From contig JBNGIS010005567.1 in the NCBI GenBank assembly GCA_049999725.1, positions 1 to 24,379 of the forward strand: a DNA stretch of 24,379 bases. Direction: 5' to 3'. The DNA is from Haplomitrium mnioides. Lineage: Eukaryota; Marchantiophyta; Haplomitriopsida; Calobryales. The notes under the pieces were generated by a model. The model saw only the letters and a program-made list of their open reading frames with translations, was not told the DNA's origin and did no database searches. Within the stretch, counting starts at the first letter, position 1, and each line of letters opens with the position of its first letter. Shown here in pieces: positions 20,576 through 24,379 of the stretch. The position numbers were made by a program, and so were the translations under genes.

Positions 20576-21121
20576 GTAAATGTCCATTCGGGTAAGGACT
20601 TTAAACCTGACTTTGAGCATCGTAGCTAACAAAGTCTATGCAAGCATAGACTCCGAACAAGAATCCTAAATACTCTACGTGCTTAGACTTTGAACAAGAA
20701 CAACGAAGCCATGCACGCATGGACTTTCAACTAGAATCCTACAGCAAAAACACGCCAAACGTCTAAAGAAGAACCCTGCAGCTTATGCAAGCATAGACAT
20801 TGAACAAGAACCCTTTGCCCAACGGGTGTAGGGACTCTGAACAACAACCTTACAACTTAAGCATCTAGAGAAACTGAACAAGAACTACAAAGCCTTAATG
20901 CGCAAAGACACTAAACAATGTGCAAAGACTCCAAATTATTCTAAAATTAGAAATTGAGTTCAAACCATTCTAGGACTATCAAAGGGGTCAACTTATTCTT
21001 AGGCGAAAATCTTGATGAAAAGACTTGTAGTAGATTGAAAGAGCAACAAGATGAAATTTTTGCAAAAATAGATTTGGAAAAAATAAATTTTATTATTGCT
21101 ACAAATTGTACAAAGACGTCC
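20576..21121. other. 3' flank of copy B outside the array
   Basis: Apart from the array at 20581-20936, this holds A/T-rich sequence with open frames on both strands around 20947-21156 that show no family resemblance. It probably includes the 3' untranslated region of copy B. I see no clear polyadenylation signal that I would defend, although AATAAA-like words occur (for example AATAAAATT on the minus strand near 21088). Confidence 0.35.
20581..20936. repeat. Degenerate palindrome array downstream of copy B
   Basis: About eight imperfect units of roughly 36-42 bp occur here, each with a palindromic core related to AGTCCATGCGCGCATGGACT (for example TCTATGCAAGCATAGACT and CCATGCACGCATGGACTT). 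A spacer of the type TTGAACAAGAACCCTACAAAG follows each core. The cores are more eroded than in the intron arrays and the spacer is longer. It lies 3' of copy B in the transcription sense. Confidence 0.65.
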
Positions 21122-21730
21122 TCAGACTCTCTCCTCTTTGGAAGGAACTGTCTCATCTAAATCTACAGGTTGAGCATCTGCAGCCGCTAGAGAATCCTGT
21201 CGAGACTTTCCAGTCCCCGATATTACTACAGAGTCACCAGAAGCACCTGCAGTACCAGGAGGAACAGGTTACTTGTGGTACGCAAAAACTATCTATAACT
21301 CAGTGGCAAGAAAGCCATCTCCAAAACCCTCTGAGGAATATAAATAGACTAATGTCTATCATATTCCACGGCGATGCACTTTTGCATCAACTTAAGAGCA
21401 CACACAAGGCATGTGCCAAACCTAGAGCAGAGATCAAGGATCCAATCTTACTCTATTGATAGATGGTCAATAAAAAAGTTGTACAAAGCCTGTGGTTTTT
21501 GATAAAAATTCACAGAAGCATCATCTCTTGGATGTTTAAGCTTTGCAAAAATTGCAGGGCAGCTAAAACCACTTCGCGTTGGTTGTCGACGAAGTTCGGT
21601 TGCAGAAGAAGCTTGCAAGTTGAAATGACGCATGCTCCTCTTTCCTTCCTTTGTCCAGTAGCCCACCGTCCAATACTCGTGGGTATGTGTAATTTTGGGA
21701 CCACTAGAATGATGTATATTGCTTTTGTCC
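21122..21730 (-). other. Copy B exon with methyltransferase motifs X and I
   Basis: It reads 'HEYWTVGYWTKEGKRSMRHF' then 'FYQKPQALYNFFIDHLS', a TAA (21465), and 'DWILDLCSRFGTCLVCALKL', 'IAVEYDRH', a TAG, then 'YIPQRVLEM'. This is the motif X to motif I order of permuted DNA methyltransferases, in which motif I lies near the C-terminus. A shifted frame then gives an acidic tail ending 'DLDETVPSKEERV' and a TGA at 21122-21124. Whether the tail belongs to the protein is uncertain. Confidence 0.7.
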
Positions 21731-21829
21731 CTGCAAAAAGATAAACAACCACATCAAACTTTGTAACAAAAATGCAAGAGAAAAAAAACAAAGAAATAAA
21801 AAAAAAATAAAAATGAAAGAACAACTCAC
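21731..21829 (-). other. Short intron of copy B (99 bp)
   Basis: The donor is GTGAGTTG, followed by a long T-rich stretch, and the acceptor is TTTTTGCAG|GGACAAAAG. It lies between the motif IV exon and the motif X/I exon. It is a textbook plant intron in size and base composition. Confidence 0.7.
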
Positions 21830-22385
21830 TAGATGCCGTGATCAATTGCACAGCAGACTTCAGAAACGGCATCCTTAACGATGCCAAACTACTACGAAGA
21901 ATGTATAATTACAAAGGACCAAAACTCCGAAGTAGTTATTGTCGCAAAAAATGATACTATATCAAAAATGTTATCTTTTGAAAATGGTTCTGAATCATCA
22001 TGCTTACATTCTTGTAGGTTATAACCATAAGGAATATCAGCAATAGCGAATGTGAAACACCGAGGTTTCACAAGGCCCTTCAATTGTCGGGTATTGGCCT
22101 CCCCGTGGACTTGGATAAAACGCCACGTTGAGACTGTCGACATAAGAAAGTAAATCTTCTTCCTCATCTCTCACAACTCCTTCTGTTGTGAGAGATGAAG
22201 CACCACTTTGCTGCCGTGCTTTCCACTCCCTGGCCTTCTGGTAGTGGAGAAGAAAAGTCGAAGGGTAAGAGACCAACATCAGAGGCTGGTCTTGTTCTTC
22301 GGGGGCTTCCTTCACCCCAGACTTCTTTATTCCCTTCTCATCTGTTGTAAGTTTCTTTGCTAGCTGCCGCTTGAAAGTTTTGTCC
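21830..22385 (-). other. Copy B exon with methyltransferase motif IV
   Basis: It begins after AAAG| with 'DKTFKRQLAKKLTTDEKG', continues with 'PLMLVSYPSTFLLHYQKA', changes frame near 22100-22190, then reads 'VHGEANTRQLKGLVKPRCF' and 'TFAIADIPYGYN'. After two stops (21897, 21894) it ends with 'FGIVKDAVSEVCCAIDHGI' and the donor TA|GTGAGTT. Asp-Ile-Pro-Tyr replaces the usual D/S/N-P-P-Y; Ile in that place is also seen in rRNA adenine methyltransferases (NIPY). Confidence 0.7.
22164..22198. repeat. Perfect 14-bp inverted repeat with 7-base loop in an exon of copy B
   Basis: TCATCTCTCACAAC (22164-22177), loop TCCTTCT, and GTTGTGAGAGATGA (22185-22198) form a perfect hairpin. It falls in the exon between the linker and methyltransferase motif IV, near the point where the reading frame shifts. 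Confidence 0.85.
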
Positions 22386-22702
22386 CTTTGAAAAAAATAA
22401 AAACAAAAACATTAGAAAAAAAAAGGTTAAAACCATGCAAGCATGGACTTCGATGTCCATACGTGCATGGACATTAGAGTTCCTGCGCGCATGAACTTCA
22501 AAGTCCATGCACGATTGGACTTCAATGTCCATACGCGTATGGACTTTGAGGTCCAAGCGCGTAGACTTTGATGTCCATGCACGTATGGACTTTGAAGTCC
22601 CTGCGCGCTTGGACATTGATGGTTTTGAGAACAAAATATAAATTTATAAGAAATTAAATGCAAAGACAAATGATAAATTAAAGATCCAAAGAAAGGAATT
22701 AC
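22386..22702 (-). other. Intron of copy B containing a palindrome array
   Basis: This 317-bp intron has donor GTAATT, a T-rich 3' part and acceptor TTTTTTTCAAAG. It sits exactly where copy A has a 243-bp intron. Most of its middle is the 24-bp array at 22431-22622. Confidence 0.7.
22431..22622. repeat. 24-bp tandem palindrome array, intronic
   Basis: Eight units with consensus GTCCATRCGCGYATGGACTT plus four bases occur head to tail, each centred on an imperfect inverted repeat (arms such as GTCCAT/ATGGAC). One unit is shortened to 22 bp. The period is a multiple of three, so frames stay open on the minus strand and produce repeated 'RAWTSKS'-like peptides that I do not regard as coding. Confidence 0.9.
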
Positions 22703-24116
22703 CAAAAGCTTCTTGAAACTCGAATAAAAAGAAGACATCTTCGACTCTTTTGTGTGAAGAGGGTACTCCTCTCTAACCTCTTCCCAAGAATCGCAAAAAA
22801 CCTCTGAACTAAAACTCTTCACCATTACCGCCAAAACCTTGTGTGTCCCCGCCTCTCGAGACATTTCATCTATTGAAAGCTCTCCGGCTTCCACCCGCTT
22901 CAAAACTGATATCTTTAGTTCGTCTGAAAGACCCTGAAGGGACCTCCAAGGCGTCCACTTCATGTCTTCCATCCTCAAGGATCCTTTGGCCTTAGGCTTC
23001 TGGCCTTTCACGAGGTTCTTATCCCACATCGAAAAAATGCTCTATTGCAACTGCTAGAGCTCTCCGCTTCGAAATGCTAGCTGAAACCAATTGTCTTGAG
23101 AAGTCACGGTCTTCTCGAGCGTGGACTTCAGTTTGATCTCTAAGGTTTCTAATACTAGCTCCCTTTTCAATTTTTGGGATGACACCATCCCACTTTTGAC
23201 AAATCGTTGATGCCAATATTCGACCTTTTGAATTGAGGTCATCTCAAGCCTGTATCTCTAGTCGTAATTGTCATTTGTTGCAAACATTCGAGCCTCTATT
23301 GGTGTCAGGCCTACGTAGACGTAATAATTGCAGAGCGACAAGGCGGGATTCTTCGCTCCATATTTCGTAATCAAAAGTTGCCTTGCTGCAGCACTGTGAT
23401 TGCCTCCAGCAATCTCGTAGCGATACTTGTCAGGATTTTGGATATCAAACTCTATCTTATCCTTCAGACCACACCTCGGGTCTACAACAACGATGAAGAA
23501 AGAATTCGAATTTGGAATGGACCCTAGTTGTCTATTCCAGGCTTTGGCAAATTTAGGTTCTTCAGCCTTATTGTGATGGTTTCCTCACGAACTCTGCACT
23601 GCTGGATTCCAAATTCCCTATTTTTGTTTTTATCTTCCTCAAAAACTGTCTTAGGATCAACTTGCTTCCTTTCTTGAAATGTCCGCAACCCCTTGTGGGC
23701 TTGCCTCTTCGATTTGGATACAGGAGCTTGAACTGGCGCAGGCTCCTTCTCTGACTCCTGCCCCGAGCTGCTTGCTGTAGGAGAAGAGGGCGTCGACGAG
23801 GTTGACTTTGCCGTAGATTCAGAAAGGGCAGGCTCCTCCTCAATGACCGGTGCTGGTGCTGGTTTCTTTTTCTTCTGCACTAGTTTTTTTTTTTCTGAGG
23901 CTCGTTGGATTCCGGCTCCTTTCTCTTCTTCTGCGAAGAAGTCCCTGCTGCGTGTGCCGAAAATGTTGCCACACTCGGATGCGGCACAAGTTGTTGAATG
24001 TTGATGCCTTGCTTGGGCTTTCGAATTTTTATTTGAATAGCGAATTTGATGAAGACTCCCTCGATTCGCTTTGCGTCATTATACGAATTGACGAAGTCCG
24101 TAAGAAACTGAGTGAA
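22703..24116 (-). other. Copy B exon carrying the ParB-like domain
   Basis: The acceptor CTTCTTTTTCAG|TTCACTCAG is matched by copy A (TTTTTTAG|ATTGCCTAG). The donor is CTTTTG|GTAATT. After the Ser/Pro/Lys-rich part the reading is 'CRVREETITIRLKNLNLPKP', then the ParB-like segment in a different frame because of the local deletion, then 'SMWDKNLVKGQKPKAKG' and 'KMSSFYSSFKKLL'. From 23529 to 22703 one frame holds except for three TAG stops. Joining to the next exon as drawn leaves a one-base frame error; in copy A the same junction is in frame. Confidence 0.7.
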
Positions 24117-24215
24117 CTGAAAAAGAAGAAAGAAAAACATTTAGCATTAGATAAAATAATGACATGACATAAAGGAAAGCAAGAACTTAGAAAGAAATAA
24201 CATGAATTTAACATT

Positions 24216-24360
24216 GAAGTCCATGCGCGCATGGACTCTGAAGTCCATGCGCGCATGGACTCTCAGGTCTATCTGCAAAGGGACTCTGAGGTCCAAGCGC
24301 GTAGGGACTCTAAAGTCCATGTGCGCATGGACTTCAAAGTCCATGCTCGCATGAGCATAC
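24216..24360. repeat. 24-bp tandem palindrome array, upstream intron of copy B
   Basis: Six units of exactly 24 bp. The first two contain the perfect 20-bp palindrome AGTCCATGCGCGCATGGACT (24218-24237 and 24242-24261). Later units are partly eroded. It lies upstream of the acceptor at 24117 and hence in an intron. Copy A has a single related palindrome in the matching intron (10101-10120). Confidence 0.9.
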
Positions 24361-24379
24361 TAAGAGCTACAACTAAGTA

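Larger units (their letters stand above)
21122..24116 (-). pseudogene. Copy B: ParB-like / beta-class DNA methyltransferase fusion gene
   Basis: Three exons are visible on the minus strand: 24116-22703, 22385-21830 and 21730 to about 21122. Domains in order: an N-terminal piece 'FLTDFVNSYNDAKRIEGVF'; a low-complexity Lys/Pro/Ser region; a ParB-like domain ('FFIVVVDPRCG', 'YEIAGGNHSAAARQLLITKY', 'YVYVGLTPIEARMFATNDN'); a helical linker ('LQGLSDELKISVLKRVEAGE'); then a permuted methyltransferase with motif IV 'FAIADIPYGYN' (DIPYG, 22024-22038), 'HEYWTVGYWTKEGKR', motif X-like 'FYQKPQALYNFF', and motif I 'DLCSRFGT' (21412-21435). The order IV-X-I and the 'ALKLM.KCIAVEYD' that follows motif I are typical of beta-class N4-cytosine/N6-adenine DNA methyltransferases. 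Breaks include a frameshift in a poly-A run near 23881-23891, loss of about 55 bp near 23515 relative to copy A, stops at 23258, 23062, 21897 and 21465, and Arg for the second-last Gly of motif I. The 5' exons lie beyond the window. Confidence 0.8.

Noticed and set aside
21510-21887. 125-codon minus-strand frame with an apparent Phe-rich membrane segment
   Set aside because: The Phe-rich part is the T-rich 99-bp intron. The real reading is in another frame on either side of it.
22431-22622. The palindrome as a true bacterial parS site
   Set aside because: The base sequence does not resemble the classical TGTTTCACGTGAAACA site. Only the idea of a palindromic target is comparable.
22427-22634. 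Minus-strand open frames encoding repeated 'RAWTSKS'-like peptides
   Set aside because: They come from the 24-bp palindrome array, whose period is a multiple of three. They lie inside an intron with matching splice sites in both copies.
24147-24344. Minus-strand frame with 'MDFEVHAHMDF' repeats
   Set aside because: Same cause as above: an array in an intron, not a repeat protein.
24216-24360. CRISPR-like array
   Set aside because: Units abut with no unique spacers, the context is a eukaryotic intron, and the repeats are palindromic over their full length.

Overview
The window looks like repeat-rich nuclear DNA of a land plant. It contains decayed Ty3/gypsy retroelements with a chromatin-type pol order (PR-RT-RNH-IN), spliceosomal GT..AG introns with pyrimidine-rich acceptors, and no intact host gene. 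The lineage cannot be fixed from sequence alone. No single uninterrupted gene longer than about 700 bp survives; everything recognisable is a pseudogene or a repeat.

Layout: (1) 1-214 holds a copy, on the minus strand, of a short dispersed repeat that I call R1. (2) About 240-1330 is non-coding and G/A-rich. (3) About 1340-5243 is an old, internally deleted Ty3/gypsy element on the plus strand (element 2). (4) 5244-8180 shows no recognisable gene. (5) 8180-10285, minus strand, is copy A of an intron-containing gene encoding a ParB-like domain; its 3' part is lost. (6) 10322-10716 is a second R1 copy. (7) 10719 to about 20243 is a larger, better preserved Ty3/gypsy element on the plus strand (element 1). 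It has a probable very long 5' LTR containing a minisatellite, then gag, protease, RT, RNase H and integrase, all broken by stops and frameshifts, and only about 37 bp of 3' LTR. (8) 20241-20575 is a third R1 copy. (9) 20581-20936 is a degenerate palindrome array. (10) 21122 to beyond 24116, minus strand, is copy B of the same gene family as copy A, better preserved.

The most interesting content is the copy A/copy B family. Read across introns, copy B encodes a ParB-like domain (GGNHSAAAR, followed by a 'LTPIEAR..A..N' helix), a linker domain, and then a circularly permuted (beta-class) amino-methyltransferase. The methyltransferase has motif IV (DIPYG), a motif X-like 'QKPQALY' and motif I (DLCSRFGT) in that order. 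ParB plus beta-class DNA methyltransferase is an architecture known from bacteria, phages and plasmids; here it sits in a eukaryotic genome with introns. At homologous intron positions, both copies carry a palindrome with consensus AGTCCATGCGCGCATGGACT. In copy B it is expanded into 24-bp-period tandem arrays (22431-22622 and 24216-24360), and a related degenerate array lies downstream of the gene. Palindromic arrays tied to a ParB-like protein suggest, but do not show, a recognition-site relationship like parB/parS or methyltransferase/target. Copies A and B have the same orientation, and element 1 lies between them, so they may once have been neighbouring units of one repeated locus.
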